The notes: generated by a model not told the origin, from the sequence alone. Positions 37,353-46,896 are shown, numbered from the stretch's first letter. The stretch is 64,000 nucleotides of DNA from Brumimicrobium salinarum (GCF_002844555.1 NZ_PJNI01000005.1:162132-226131); one strand, 5' to 3'. Translations and numbers: made by a program.

Positions 37353-38696
37353 ATGGAATTAAATGCGCTAAATGCAATCACCCCAATTGATGGAAGATAC
37401 AGAAGAAAAGTAAAAGAATTATCACCTTACTTTTCAGAATTTGGCTTGATCAAGTATAGGGTTTTGGTAGAAGTTGAATATTTTATTGCATTGGTTAATA
37501 GCGGCATTCAACCGTTATCAGATTTTCCAAAAGACAGATTTTCAGATTTAAAAAAAATCTATGAGGATTTTACGGAGTCTGATGCACAAACGATAAAAGA
37601 TACAGAAAAAGTTACGAATCATGATGTTAAAGCGGTTGAGTATTTTGTAAAAGATAAACTCGAAGCACTAAACCTTTCTGAATACATTGAGTTTATTCAT
37701 TTTGGTCTTACCTCTCAAGACATTAATAACACAGCTGTTCCATTATCTATGAAACATGCTATTGAAGAGATATACCTTCCAGAATTGAATGGTTTAATGA
37801 ACATTCTTGAAGATTATGCTAAAAAATGGGCTGATATTTCTATGCTTGCTAAAACACATGGGCAACCAGCATCTCCAACACGATTAGGAAAAGAAATTCT
37901 TGTTTTTCATGAAAGGTTAGATATTCAAAAAAAGCAATTATTGTCAATTCCGTTTTCTGCTAAATTTGGTGGAGCAACAGGGAATTTAAACGCACATCAT
38001 GTTGCTTTCCCTAATCATGATTGGGCAGGTTTTGCTAATCATTTTGTTAGTCACCATCTTCAGTTAACAAGAAGTCAAACAACAACTCAAATTGAACATT
38101 ACGACAATATTGCAGCACTTTTTGATGCAATGAAAAGAATCAATAGTATTATTATCGATTTGAATAGAGATATGTGGACGTATATTTCCATGGACTATTT
38201 TAAACAAAAGTTAAAAGAAGGTGAAGTTGGATCAAGTGCAATGCCACATAAAGTAAACCCAATTGACTTTGAAAATTCGGAAGGAAATTTAGGGATTTCG
38301 TCTGCAATCTTAGCTCATTTAGCTGGCAAACTACCTATTTCTAGATTGCAACGTGACTTAACTGACTCAACAGTACTAAGAAATGTAGGTGTTCCATTCG
38401 GGCATACGTTAATTGGTTTTAAATCAACACAAGTTGGATTGAAAAAATTATTGCTAAACGAAAAAGCCTTGTTTGAAGATTTAGAAAATAATTGGGCAGT
38501 AGTAGCAGAAGCAATTCAAACTATTTTACGACGTGAAGGTTTTTCCAAACCCTATGAGGCATTAAAAGGCTTGACACGAAAAAATGAGAAAATAACTCAA
38601 GCGACTGTTCATTCATTTGTAGATACACTTTCTGTGAGTGATGCAATAAAAGCAGAATTAAAAGCTATAACTCCACATAATTATACCGGAATATAG
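37353..38696 (+). CDS. purB: adenylosuccinate lyase
   Basis: The 447-residue protein has the fumarase/aspartase-superfamily signature GSSAMPHKVNP (293-303) with the catalytic serine loop, plus TSQD (120-123) and KTHGQPASPT (167-176) with the catalytic histidine. It catalyses two steps of purine synthesis, making AICAR and AMP with release of fumarate. Length and motif order fit the longer E. coli-type PurB. It is a single gene; the following region holds copy C of the intergenic repeat. Confidence 0.96.
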   Translation: MELNALNAITPIDGRYRRKVKELSPYFSEFGLIKYRVLVEVEYFIALVNSGIQPLSDFPKDRFSDLKKIYEDFTESDAQTIKDTEKVTNHDVKAVEYFVKDKLEALNLSEYIEFIHFGLTSQDINNTAVPLSMKHAIEEIYLPELNGLMNILEDYAKKWADISMLAKTHGQPASPTRLGKEILVFHERLDIQKKQLLSIPFSAKFGGATGNLNAHHVAFPNHDWAGFANHFVSHHLQLTRSQTTTQIEHYDNIAALFDAMKRINSIIIDLNRDMWTYISMDYFKQKLKEGEVGSSAMPHKVNPIDFENSEGNLGISSAILAHLAGKLPISRLQRDLTDSTVLRNVGVPFGHTLIGFKSTQVGLKKLLLNEKALFEDLENNWAVVAEAIQTILRREGFSKPYEALKGLTRKNEKITQATVHSFVDTLSVSDAIKAELKAITPHNYTGI

Positions 38697-38726
38697 AACG
38701 TATTATTACATACACTAAAAGAAAAT

Positions 38727-38745
38727 GGTGAATAATCCGGGTTAA
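38727..38745 (+). repeat. copy C of the intergenic repeat (GGTGAATAATCCGGGTTAA)
   Basis: It lies 31 bases after the purB stop and is the fullest copy; related copies lie at 34065, 34322 and 34497. Confidence 0.6.
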
Positions 38746-38884
38746 TGAAAGCCTTTAGGTGTTCTATTCTTAAAGAAACCGATGTTTCAAAATTTCTTAG
38801 ACTCAAAAAGAATCTTCTTTTCGCAAACCAGTTTATTGTTTGTCTCAAATGTTTTATATTCGTGAGGAACTAAATAAAGTCTTA

Positions 38885-40492
38885 ATGCTTAAACATGGAT
38901 TACACATACTTTCTTTTATCATAATGTGCAGTGTTCATTTCAATCTTTTTGCTCAAGCCATTAAAGATTACGAACACATTTCAATTTATTTTGGAGAACA
39001 TACAAAAGCAAATGTAATTGGCCTAGAGCGGACTTCTGACAACCAGCTTTTATGTATTCAAAAAAAAACTTCCTTCTTTTCTCTATTTAGCAAGAAAAAT
39101 GCGAAATTCTCTTTTGATTATATTGACAACTACCATTTACCAAAATCTCGACCAATTAAGTTTTTCGGTAATGGAAATAAAACACAATTAGTTGACTTCA
39201 GTTTGTTGAAAAATCGTGTGCTAGGTGTTTCCATCAGTACTCAATTTTTAAAAAATAAAGCGCAAGTATACTATCATTATATCGACCCAAGTGTTACCAC
39301 AAAAAACAACCATGGTTTTGCATTAGAGGGTTTTGATTTTGATTATAAGAAAATCGATCCTTCACGTTTATTCCTAGTAGAAAACTACAATCAAGAATAT
39401 GCAACATTGATGTATTTTTCAAATGATAGAAAAGAAGACTTCACAACCATTAACTATGCATTAATTAACAACAATTATTCTACAACAACTCAAAGAACTT
39501 TTGCAGTGCCTTATGTGAAAAATGCATTTTATCCTTTAGACTTTATTGTAATTAATGACAGTAGTCAATTATTTTTCTCCGCTCATTCAGCAAATAGTCA
39601 ATTGAATAATATCTTAAATAAAAATAAGTATTTTGATAAAATCGTCGCAACACAAATTAAAAATGATGAATTAAATGAATGGGTATTTCATCTACAAAAC
39701 AAATATCTAGTCTCAGCAGAAACAAAAGTGAATGAAAACGAAATCTTGATTTCAGGATTATACACCTCTTTTATTGATGGAAAAATTGAAGGAGCTTACT
39801 TCTCTAGATTTGACTTTGAAGGCAAACTTTTAGCAGAACATTTCATGCCTTATCCCAATCATATTCTCAATTATATTAATCAAAAAGAATTAGAAGCAAT
39901 CTCCGATAATTATGGCACAACTGAAGAACAAAAAATGTATGAAGTTATTGACTTTATAGAAATTGACAATCACTACTTATTAACAACAGAATTTAATGCA
40001 AAGGAGTACCGTTATGGGGGAACAGATGCGCCAGGAACCACCAATATTGTGGATACGTATTATTGGAAAACACATATTTTAGTATCTAAGTTTAATCGAC
40101 AAGGACAATTGCTATGGTGTCAACTCGTGCCAAAAATCCAAAGGTCCATTAACGATTACGGCTATCATCTTTCTGCTTCAACGTATTGTGACACCTCCAA
40201 CTACCATCTGTTTTTTAATGATTCGAAAGCTAACTATAACGAAGAAGGAGCATACAACAAAGTTAGGGAACTTCCTAACAGAGCACAATTCAACACCTCA
40301 CTAAATACAATCGCACACATTAAAATAAATATAAAATCGGGACAAATGATGCGAAAATCAATTATGGAACGTGAAGAAAGCAAAACCATTTTTGTTCCAC
40401 AATTATCGACCTCTTTTACGAATACACAAGTACAAATGATCATTGGTAGAAAAGGTAAAAAGTATAGTCTTGGCAGCATCACCTTCCGTTAA
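38885..40492 (+). CDS. exported protein of unknown function
   Basis: From the ATG at 38885 the product has 535 residues and begins with a clear signal peptide (MLKHGLHILSFIIMCSVHFN, then LFAQA); a start at 38840 would place 15 polar residues before it and is less likely. The mature part is beta-rich with repeated strand-turn patterns (VQVYYHYIDPS-like, HYLLTTEFNAKEYRYGG, QGQLLWCQLVPKIQR), resembling a propeller or barrel, but no family is recognised. It is followed 76 bases on by another exported gene and then kdtA, suggesting an envelope role. Confidence 0.7.
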   Translation: MLKHGLHILSFIIMCSVHFNLFAQAIKDYEHISIYFGEHTKANVIGLERTSDNQLLCIQKKTSFFSLFSKKNAKFSFDYIDNYHLPKSRPIKFFGNGNKTQLVDFSLLKNRVLGVSISTQFLKNKAQVYYHYIDPSVTTKNNHGFALEGFDFDYKKIDPSRLFLVENYNQEYATLMYFSNDRKEDFTTINYALINNNYSTTTQRTFAVPYVKNAFYPLDFIVINDSSQLFFSAHSANSQLNNILNKNKYFDKIVATQIKNDELNEWVFHLQNKYLVSAETKVNENEILISGLYTSFIDGKIEGAYFSRFDFEGKLLAEHFMPYPNHILNYINQKELEAISDNYGTTEEQKMYEVIDFIEIDNHYLLTTEFNAKEYRYGGTDAPGTTNIVDTYYWKTHILVSKFNRQGQLLWCQLVPKIQRSINDYGYHLSASTYCDTSNYHLFFNDSKANYNEEGAYNKVRELPNRAQFNTSLNTIAHIKINIKSGQMMRKSIMEREESKTIFVPQLSTSFTNTQVQMIIGRKGKKYSLGSITFR

Positions 40493-40556
40493 ATAAATCG
40501 TCGGTATCCTTTAATTATTAAATTATCGTTTAGTCCTATAATCTCAATGTTCTTTT

Positions 40557-40564
40557 TATTTTTG
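40557..40564 (+). promoter_or_regulatory. putative -7 element four bases before the next ATG
   Basis: TATTTTTG is followed by TGTT and ATG at 40569, predicting a leaderless mRNA for the exported protein and kdtA. Confidence 0.55.
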
Positions 40565-40568
40565 TGTT

Positions 40569-41360
40569 ATGTATTCAATAAAATTCGTCATTAAAAGTCA
40601 CTTCACCTCTTTATTCTTTCTTGCTGTGATTTGCATGCTTAACACCAATCATGTCAACGCACAACGAGACGCAACAAAGGCCGTAGCTACGCCTTATGTG
40701 AGTGTTCAGTACGGTTTAAACTGGACAGGCGGTGACTTAGCTGATCGTTATGGGCTAACAAATGCAATCGGTTCTCATGCAGGGTATAAAACAAAGCGCA
40801 ATTGGATATATGGAATTGACGGAAACTTCTTTTTCGGAAATGATGTGAATATCCCTGGATTACTTCAAAATTTAAAAGATGAAGCAGGCCAAATTATTAA
40901 CACATCGGGTGAAAAATCAATTGTCCTTTATTTCAATAGGGGATTTAACGTCAATTTATCGGTAAGCAAAATCTTACCTATTCTCAATCCAAACCCTAAT
41001 TCTGGAGTAATGATTCAATTGACCGCAGGCTATTTATGGCATAAATTGAGAATTGAAACACAAGAAGATGAAGTTCCGCAACTTCAAGGAGATTACCTAA
41101 AAGGTTATGATCGATTGACAATAGGTTTGAATACTTCTCAATTTTTAGGATACAGCTACATGGCAGACCGTGGAATCTTGAATTTTTATGCAGGCGCATA
41201 TTTCCAACAAGGTTTTACAAAAAATCAAAGAGATGTATTTTGGGATCACCCCAATGAAAAAGTAGATAAAGATTTACGCATAGAACAGATGATAGGTTTT
41301 AAAGTTGGATGGTTAATCCCTATATACAAACGCCAACCTAAAGATTATTATTACAATTAA
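40569..41360 (+). CDS. probable outer membrane beta-barrel protein of unknown family
   Basis: The 263-residue protein has a signal peptide (hydrophobic FFLAVICMLN, cleaved near NHVNAQ), then alternating strands rich in Gly and aromatics (SVQYGLNWTGGDLADRYGL, SHAGYKTKRNWIYGIDGNFFF, NFYAGAYFQQGF, MIGFKVGWLIPIY), the pattern of a small outer membrane barrel. No named family is recognised. Its stop is three bases before the kdtA ATG, so the two are probably co-transcribed and coupled; this suggests a link to lipid A or LPS assembly, by inference only. Confidence 0.72.
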   Translation: MYSIKFVIKSHFTSLFFLAVICMLNTNHVNAQRDATKAVATPYVSVQYGLNWTGGDLADRYGLTNAIGSHAGYKTKRNWIYGIDGNFFFGNDVNIPGLLQNLKDEAGQIINTSGEKSIVLYFNRGFNVNLSVSKILPILNPNPNSGVMIQLTAGYLWHKLRIETQEDEVPQLQGDYLKGYDRLTIGLNTSQFLGYSYMADRGILNFYAGAYFQQGFTKNQRDVFWDHPNEKVDKDLRIEQMIGFKVGWLIPIYKRQPKDYYYN

Positions 41361-41363
41361 GTT

Positions 41364-42581
41364 ATGCTTTATAACCTTGCCATATTTATTTACGGAATCT
41401 TAATGCGAATTGGCGCTTTGTTTAATGAGAAAGCAAAGAAATGGGTTCTTGGAAGAAAAAACTTATGGTCGACATTACCCAATATAAATAATCGTAAGGT
41501 AATCTGGTTTCATTGTGCTTCATTAGGAGAATATGATCAAGGAAAACCAATAATGGAAGCTTGGAAAAAAGAGCATCCAAAAGACTTTTTGCTCGTCAGT
41601 TTTTTCAGCCCTTCTGGATACGAACACATCGCTAAACAATCAATCGGAGACTTTACGTGTTACATTCCCTTAGACACAAAAAAGAATGCGAAGCGGTTTA
41701 TTGCACATTTTAATCCCAAAAAGGTATTTTTTATTAAATATGAGATCTGGAATAACCATTTAACGGTTGCTAAAGAAAATGGAGCCGAGCTATTTTCAAT
41801 CAGTGCTGCATTTCGGAAAAACCATCGGTATTTTAAATGGTATGGTGGAACATTTAGAAAATCACTTTTCTTATTCGACCATATTTTTGTACAGAATGAA
41901 ATGAGTAAAAAGCTACTCAATCAAATTGGAATTTCAGAGGTTACCATTTCTGGTGACACTCGGTTTGATCGCGTAATGCAAAGAGCAGCTAAATCAGCGG
42001 AAAATAAAATTATTGCTCCTTGGGCAAATCAAGAATCAATTTTCATTGTAGGCAGTTCCTGGCCAGATGATGAAGAAATAATTATTCCATACATCAATGA
42101 CTTCAAGATAAAATCGAAAGTTATTATTGCGCCTCATGAGGTAGATCAGAAGCACATTACGCAAATTGAAAGTCAACTAAAAGTAAATTATCAATTATAC
42201 ACGAAACTTCTAAAAGGTGAGGAATTAAAACAACATACCCAAGTAGTAATTTTGGATTGTATAGGTGTTTTGGCCGAAGTCTACAAATATGGAGAAATAG
42301 CTTATGTAGGCGGTGGTTTTGGAACAGGTTTACATAACATTCTTGAACCGGCGGCTTTCGGACTTCCAGTAATCTTTGGACCTAAACACGAGAAGTTTCC
42401 AGAAGCTCAAATATTCATTGATAATGAAATAGGTAGAAGCTGCGATGAAAACAAGTCTTTTTACAAAGCATACCTATCCTTTAAAAAGGATAAATTGGAA
42501 AATCAAGTTCTAACATTTATGGAGTCACAACGTGGCGCCACTTCAATTGTTATGAAGCATTTTCTTGCGTCAAAAGGATAG
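41364..42581 (+). CDS. kdtA: 3-deoxy-D-manno-octulosonic acid transferase
   Basis: The 405-residue protein is a GT30-family Kdo transferase (WaaA/KdtA) that adds Kdo from CMP-Kdo to lipid A precursors. It has one N-terminal membrane helix (AIFIYGILMRIGALF), the acceptor-side motif FHCASLGEYDQG with the proposed catalytic glutamate (Glu56), and the nucleotide-sugar block VGGGFGTGLHNILEPAAFGLPVIFGP. It lies three bases after an exported barrel-like gene and ends before a 300-base gene-free region. Confidence 0.93.
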   Translation: MLYNLAIFIYGILMRIGALFNEKAKKWVLGRKNLWSTLPNINNRKVIWFHCASLGEYDQGKPIMEAWKKEHPKDFLLVSFFSPSGYEHIAKQSIGDFTCYIPLDTKKNAKRFIAHFNPKKVFFIKYEIWNNHLTVAKENGAELFSISAAFRKNHRYFKWYGGTFRKSLFLFDHIFVQNEMSKKLLNQIGISEVTISGDTRFDRVMQRAAKSAENKIIAPWANQESIFIVGSSWPDDEEIIIPYINDFKIKSKVIIAPHEVDQKHITQIESQLKVNYQLYTKLLKGEELKQHTQVVILDCIGVLAEVYKYGEIAYVGGGFGTGLHNILEPAAFGLPVIFGPKHEKFPEAQIFIDNEIGRSCDENKSFYKAYLSFKKDKLENQVLTFMESQRGATSIVMKHFLASKG

Positions 42582-42822
42582 ATCATCATTCGTCAACTTC
42601 GTCCGATTATATACCTTCAACAATTACACGTAAGATTCTTATAGATTAATTAGCCGTGCTCAACTTTATCCACTCGAGAAGCCTTAGGTTTTACCCACTA
42701 TTGAACGAAAGAACAAGGAATGCTTAGCTTTTTTAATGAATTTCTATTAAAATAATTACGCATTAGATTGATAACACGAACAATTTAAATAAGCACCAAA
42801 AAAAGAATCAAAAGTGAGTTTC
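42582..42822. other. intergenic stretch between converging genes
   Basis: Apart from the Bax-inhibitor gene terminator at its right end, no gene, repeat or RNA was seen here. No strong terminator for kdtA was found. Confidence 0.5.
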
Positions 42823-42856
42823 AAAAAAAATCCTTCAGATAATTACCTGAAGGATT
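42823..42856 (-). terminator. rho-independent terminator of the Bax inhibitor-1 family gene
   Basis: On the minus strand ATCCTTCAG pairs with CTGAAGGAT and is followed by eight T. The stop of the gene is 28 bases upstream. Confidence 0.9.
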
Positions 42857-42883
42857 CAAAATAAATATTTTTTAACAGTTCGT

Positions 42884-43603
42884 TTAATCTCTACCGCCTA
42901 ATAAATGTAATAAAGACATAAACAAGTTAATAAATAGAATGTACAATGTTAGTCCACCCATTAAACTCATTTTCTGTTTACTTTCCGAGGAGATAGATGT
43001 ATCTGTTGCAATCGCCTTTAACTTTTGCATTTCCCAGGCTGTTAATCCAGTAAAGACAAAAACACCAACAATTGATATCAAATAAGCTAACCATTCACTG
43101 GCCATAAACATATTGACAATTGCGGCAATAAATATTCCTATAAAGGCCATATACAAAAGACTTCCCATCTTAGATAAATCTACTGATGTCGTATAACCTA
43201 AAATTGCCATTGCACCAAAAGCACCTGCCGTCACAAAAAAGGTTGTAGCGATATCCCCTATACTGTATACAAAAAATATAGAGGCTAAACTAGCACCTAT
43301 TAAGGATGAATAAAGGACAAAAAGACCTACCAAAGCGGCTAAAGAAAAGCTTTGATATTTGGCTTGAATTAAAAACACCAATGCCAATGGTGAAAATGCA
43401 ACCACATAAAACAATGGACTCACACTTCCTGTAGCCGAATCAATAAACCATTGCATAAACAATCCAGAATTGGCTAAGTACCATGAAACCACTCCTGATA
43501 CAACAAGCGCCATAAACATGTAAGTGTAAACACCTGTAAAAAACTCCTTAATTTGAGCTTTTGAAGCCGTCTGATTTACGGGCGTATCAATGAAATTTTC
43601 CAT
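42884..43603 (-). CDS. Bax inhibitor-1/YccA family membrane protein
   Basis: The 239-residue protein has seven membrane helices in the BI-1 pattern (YMFMALVVSGVVSWYLANS at the start, LFVLYSSLIGASLASIFFVY, then LAYLISIVGVFVFTGLTAWE and a C-terminal LYILFINLFMSLLHLLGGRD with the conserved aspartate end). BI-1 proteins such as E. coli YbhL/YccA are calcium-leak or FtsH-linked proteins; the role in Bacteroidota is not settled. It is monocistronic, with its own promoter and terminator. Confidence 0.93.
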   Translation of the reverse strand: MENFIDTPVNQTASKAQIKEFFTGVYTYMFMALVVSGVVSWYLANSGLFMQWFIDSATGSVSPLFYVVAFSPLALVFLIQAKYQSFSLAALVGLFVLYSSLIGASLASIFFVYSIGDIATTFFVTAGAFGAMAILGYTTSVDLSKMGSLLYMAFIGIFIAAIVNMFMASEWLAYLISIVGVFVFTGLTAWEMQKLKAIATDTSISSESKQKMSLMGGLTLYILFINLFMSLLHLLGGRD

Positions 43604-43628
43604 AACTATTTTCTTATAATTTTAAATG

Positions 43629-43636
43629 CAAATATA
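43629..43636 (-). promoter_or_regulatory. putative -7 element of the Bax inhibitor-1 family gene
   Basis: On the minus strand it reads TATATTTG, 25 bases before the ATG; no clear -33. Confidence 0.55.
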
Positions 43637-43708
43637 ACCTTATTTTCAGAAATAATAAAATGTTTTTTATACTATTCATACCACTAAAAGCGAGGCAAAG
43701 AGATGATT

Positions 43709-44086
43709 TTAAAATTTACGTTTTAAAAAAGCATCTAATTCTCGGCGGTCTTTCTTTGAAGGTTTTCCAGTGCCTCTATGGCGGTATGCGCTTTGAGCAG
43801 TTTGATAAGTTTTGTACTTTTCTAGTTCTTCCGGATTCGTCGTATCGATCAAATAATCTTCTACTAACTTTGCTCCTACTCGATTATTCAATAATGCTTT
43901 TACTTTGTAAGTAAAAACAGAGGTATGTTTTACAATGCCAATTTCATCTCCCTCTTTGACTTCTCTAGCTGGTTTTACACTTACTCCATTTAGTTTTACC
44001 TTTCCTTTTTTCACTTGCTCGGTAGCAATTGAACGTGTTTTTGCAAGACGTGTGAACCACACAAATTTATCTATACGTACACTCAT
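43709..44086 (-). CDS. S4-domain RNA-binding protein (Hsp15-like)
   Basis: A 125-residue protein with an N-terminal S4 RNA-binding domain (RIDKFVWFTRLAKTRSIATE ... VKLNGVSVKPAREVKEGDEI) and a basic C-terminal tail ending KKDRRELDAFLKRKF. E. coli Hsp15 (HslR) recycles stalled 50S subunits carrying nascent chains. Its ATG overlaps the stop of the MmcQ/YjbR gene (ATGA), so the two are translationally coupled. Confidence 0.9.
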   Translation of the reverse strand: MSVRIDKFVWFTRLAKTRSIATEQVKKGKVKLNGVSVKPAREVKEGDEIGIVKHTSVFTYKVKALLNNRVGAKLVEDYLIDTTNPEELEKYKTYQTAQSAYRHRGTGKPSKKDRRELDAFLKRKF

Positions 44087-44436
44087 AAACTTAGTTCTTT
44101 TTGAATCTTTTTAGAAAATGATGTATGGATTAAATTGTAAGAGTGATCAATTAACTCGAGAATTAATTCATCCGAAACGTCTTCATCAAAAGAAATTGTA
44201 TTCCAATGCTTTTTATTCATATGGTAACCTGGAACAACTCCCTTAAATTTTTCACGTAACGCAATAGCCTTTTCTGGATCACATTTAAGGTTGCAAGTCC
44301 TACTATCTTCCTTTAAACTGAGCAAAGCAAATATTTTACCTTTCAATTTAAAAACTAAGGTCGTTTCGTCAAAAGGAAAACCTTCTTCTGTATGCTTCTT
44401 TTGAAGGCAATGGTTCCGAAAAACTTCGGTATTCAT
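44083..44436 (-). CDS. MmcQ/YjbR family DNA-binding-fold protein
   Basis: A 117-residue protein with the family pattern HTEEGFPFDETTLVFKLKGKIFALL, LKCDPEKAIALREKF, GYHMNKKHWNTI and the C-terminal ELILELIDHSYNLIHTSF. The fold resembles CyaY, and the function is not known. It lies between the desaturase gene (five-base gap upstream) and hslR (four-base overlap), forming a three-gene unit. Confidence 0.92.
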   Translation of the reverse strand: MNTEVFRNHCLQKKHTEEGFPFDETTLVFKLKGKIFALLSLKEDSRTCNLKCDPEKAIALREKFKGVVPGYHMNKKHWNTISFDEDVSDELILELIDHSYNLIHTSFSKKIQKELSL

Positions 44437-44441
44437 AAACC

Positions 44442-45536
44442 TTAAACTTGGTCTTGTCTACCTAATTTCTTCAACATCATTGCATGACTTTTTATTGCTG
44501 AACCAAAAGTTTTCTCAGAGTTATATGGAAGATTAAATTCTTCCGCTGTTTCCCTTACAATTTTTGAAATCTTCTTATAATGAACGTGACAAATGTTAGG
44601 AAACAAATGGTGTTCTACCTGAAAGTTTAACCCTCCAACATACCATGATAAAAACTTACTATCTGGAGCAAAGTTACATGTGTTTATTAATTGACTCACA
44701 GCCCAATCCGCTTTAATATTACCTGTTTCATCTGGCATAGGATAGTTAGATGAAGGAACAACGTGAGCGGACTGAAATATTAATCCTAAAATTACACCTG
44801 TAATAAAATGCATCATTAAAAAGCCTAAAATTGTAAAGTACCAAGCAATAGGACTAAAAATTAATGGTAGCACTAAGAAAACACCGTAATAAAGTATCTT
44901 ACTAATGATAATGACTGTTAACATACGCGAAAAACTAGCAGACTCAGTTTTAGTAAGACCTAACTTTTTGTAACGTATTGCTTGTTTAAAGTCTTTAACT
45001 GTAATCCATAAAAGTGTCATCATTCCGTATAAAAACCAGGCATAGAAATGTTGATATTTGTGGAATGGTTTACGTTCTTCGTGCGGACTAAATCTAAGCA
45101 CTGATCCTGGATCAATATCCTCATCCATTCCTGTTACATTGGTGTACGTGTGATGTAAAACATTATGTTGAATTCTCCACATTGCATCACTTCCTCCAGC
45201 AACACTTAACAATCCTCCCATGAAGGAGTTAACAAATTTACTTTTTGAATAAGCACCATGATTAGCATCATGCATTATTGAAAGCCCAATTCCAGACATC
45301 CCTAATGCCATTAAAAGCCACATGATTAAAGACAACCATACAGATTCCACAACAGTTAGTAAAAGAATAAAGGGCACGAAATAAAGCGCAATCATAAAGA
45401 TTGACTTAAAAATCATAGCTCCATTTCCGTATCTTGTGGTATTATTATCCTTAAAATATTTTCTTACTCGTTTTTGAAGGGTCTTGTAAAAATCAGCGTT
45501 ACCTGATCGATCAAACTTAATATTTGAATATTGCAT
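44442..45536 (-). CDS. membrane fatty acid desaturase, acyl-lipid/front-end type
   Basis: A 364-residue integral membrane desaturase with three histidine boxes: HDANH (89-93), HNVLHH (124-129) and QVEHH (306-310). The glutamine at the start of the third box is typical of front-end/acyl-lipid desaturases rather than stearoyl-CoA types. Four or more membrane helices surround them. It probably introduces a double bond into membrane phospholipid acyl chains, as in cold adaptation. There is no cytochrome b5 domain. A good promoter lies upstream, divergent from pgk. Confidence 0.9.
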   Translation of the reverse strand: MQYSNIKFDRSGNADFYKTLQKRVRKYFKDNNTTRYGNGAMIFKSIFMIALYFVPFILLLTVVESVWLSLIMWLLMALGMSGIGLSIMHDANHGAYSKSKFVNSFMGGLLSVAGGSDAMWRIQHNVLHHTYTNVTGMDEDIDPGSVLRFSPHEERKPFHKYQHFYAWFLYGMMTLLWITVKDFKQAIRYKKLGLTKTESASFSRMLTVIIISKILYYGVFLVLPLIFSPIAWYFTILGFLMMHFITGVILGLIFQSAHVVPSSNYPMPDETGNIKADWAVSQLINTCNFAPDSKFLSWYVGGLNFQVEHHLFPNICHVHYKKISKIVRETAEEFNLPYNSEKTFGSAIKSHAMMLKKLGRQDQV

Positions 45537-45571
45537 TGTATAATTTTAAGGTTTTAACATTTATTCAGATA

Positions 45572-45600
45572 CAAATATATGTAATATTTTTCGTATCCAA
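45572..45600 (-). promoter_or_regulatory. promoter of the desaturase-MmcQ-hslR unit
   Basis: On the minus strand TTG (45600-45598) is followed after 18 bases by TATATTTG (45579-45572), a full match to both elements. Confidence 0.75.
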
Positions 45601-45686
45601 CTAAAATCTTATGTAACATATGTCTTTTACCTATTTAAAGGTATTTCAATTATACTTTTAACGTAAAATTTAATGAAAGATTGTTT

Positions 45687-45694
45687 TAAATTTG
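45687..45694 (+). promoter_or_regulatory. putative -7 element of pgk
   Basis: TAAATTTG lies 11 bases before the ATG at 45706 and inside the longer frame that starts at 45673, supporting the downstream start. Confidence 0.55.
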
Positions 45695-45705
45695 TAGAAA
45701 AAAAG

Positions 45706-46896
45706 ATGAATTCAATTTCTGAGGCTAAAATTAAAGACAAAAAGGTACTAATAAGAGTTGATTTTAACGTTCCACTCAATGAGAACCTAAAGGTAACAGA
45801 TAACACACGTATAAAAGCTGCTGTTCCAACTATTAAACACGTCCTAGAAAACGGCGGAGCCGTGATACTCATGTCGCATTTAGGAAGACCCAAAAGTGGT
45901 CCTGAAAACAAATATTCACTAAAACATGTGGTGAGTGCTTTGGAAAACTTAATTGGCAAGGAAGTAACATTCGTAAACGATTGTATAAGCAATGAAGCTT
46001 TTGAGACAACTAAAGATTTAGCAATGGGTGAAATTGTTTTGTTAGAAAATCTTAGGTTTTACCCTGAAGAAAAAAATGGCGATGTAGCATTTGCTGAAAA
46101 ATTAGCAAAACACGGCGATATATACGTAAACGATGCTTTTGGAACCGCTCACAGAGCACATGCAAGCACCGCAATAATTGCGCAATTCTTTCCTAAAAAT
46201 AAGTTTGTTGGTTTACTTCTAGCAGACGAAATAAAAAATATTGATGCAGTAGTTAAACATCCAACCCCACCAACAACAGCAATTATTGGAGGAGCAAAAG
46301 TAAGTTCTAAAATTTCGATTATCAAACAATTGATGGATAGTGTAGATAATATAATTATTGGTGGCGGAATGGCCTACACGTTTATTAAAGCTAAAGGCGG
46401 CAAGGTTGGTAACTCCTTAGTTGAAAATGATTATCTTGAAACTGCTCAAGAAATTCTCACTTTAGCGGAAAAAAATAATGTTTCGATTTACTTACCATGC
46501 GATACAATTGTAGCGGATGATTTTGCAAATGACGCGAATGCAAAAACCTGCGACATCAATGAAATTGAAGACGGCTGGATGGGACTAGATATTGGAACGC
46601 AATCCATACAAGAGTTTAATACTATCATACAATCTTCGCAAACAATTCTTTGGAACGGTCCAATGGGCGTTTTTGAAATGGAAAATTTTAAACAAGGTAC
46701 TGTTGCAATTGCAAATGCATTGGTTAATGCAACGCAAGCAGGCGCATTTACACTTGTAGGAGGTGGAGATTCTGTGGCAGCTATCAATCAGATGGATTTA
46801 GCAGACAAGGTAAGCTATGTTTCAACAGGTGGTGGCGCTATGCTAGAGTATCTTGAGGGTAAAACTTTGCCAGGAATTAAAGCGATAGCCGAATAA
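45706..46896 (+). CDS. pgk: phosphoglycerate kinase
   Basis: From the ATG at 45706 the protein has 396 residues and begins MNSISEAKIKDKKVLIRVDF, with the PGK signature VDFNVPLNE. SHLGRPK, VLLENLRFYPEEK, VNDAFGTAHRAHAST and the nucleotide-binding ILWNGPMGVFEMENF and LVGGGDSVAAI blocks follow. It transfers phosphate from 1,3-bisphosphoglycerate to ADP in glycolysis. The upstream ATG at 45673 would give 11 residues that match nothing in the family and overlap the promoter. The gene faces eno, with a shared terminator region between. Confidence 0.95.
   Translation: MNSISEAKIKDKKVLIRVDFNVPLNENLKVTDNTRIKAAVPTIKHVLENGGAVILMSHLGRPKSGPENKYSLKHVVSALENLIGKEVTFVNDCISNEAFETTKDLAMGEIVLLENLRFYPEEKNGDVAFAEKLAKHGDIYVNDAFGTAHRAHASTAIIAQFFPKNKFVGLLLADEIKNIDAVVKHPTPPTTAIIGGAKVSSKISIIKQLMDSVDNIIIGGGMAYTFIKAKGGKVGNSLVENDYLETAQEILTLAEKNNVSIYLPCDTIVADDFANDANAKTCDINEIEDGWMGLDIGTQSIQEFNTIIQSSQTILWNGPMGVFEMENFKQGTVAIANALVNATQAGAFTLVGGGDSVAAINQMDLADKVSYVSTGGGAMLEYLEGKTLPGIKAIAE

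Noticed and set aside
43660..43914. An 84-codon plus-strand frame near hslR
   Set aside because: It lies opposite the S4-domain gene, which is clearly coding.
45627..45992. A 121-codon minus-strand frame
   Set aside because: It lies opposite the start of pgk, which is clearly coding.
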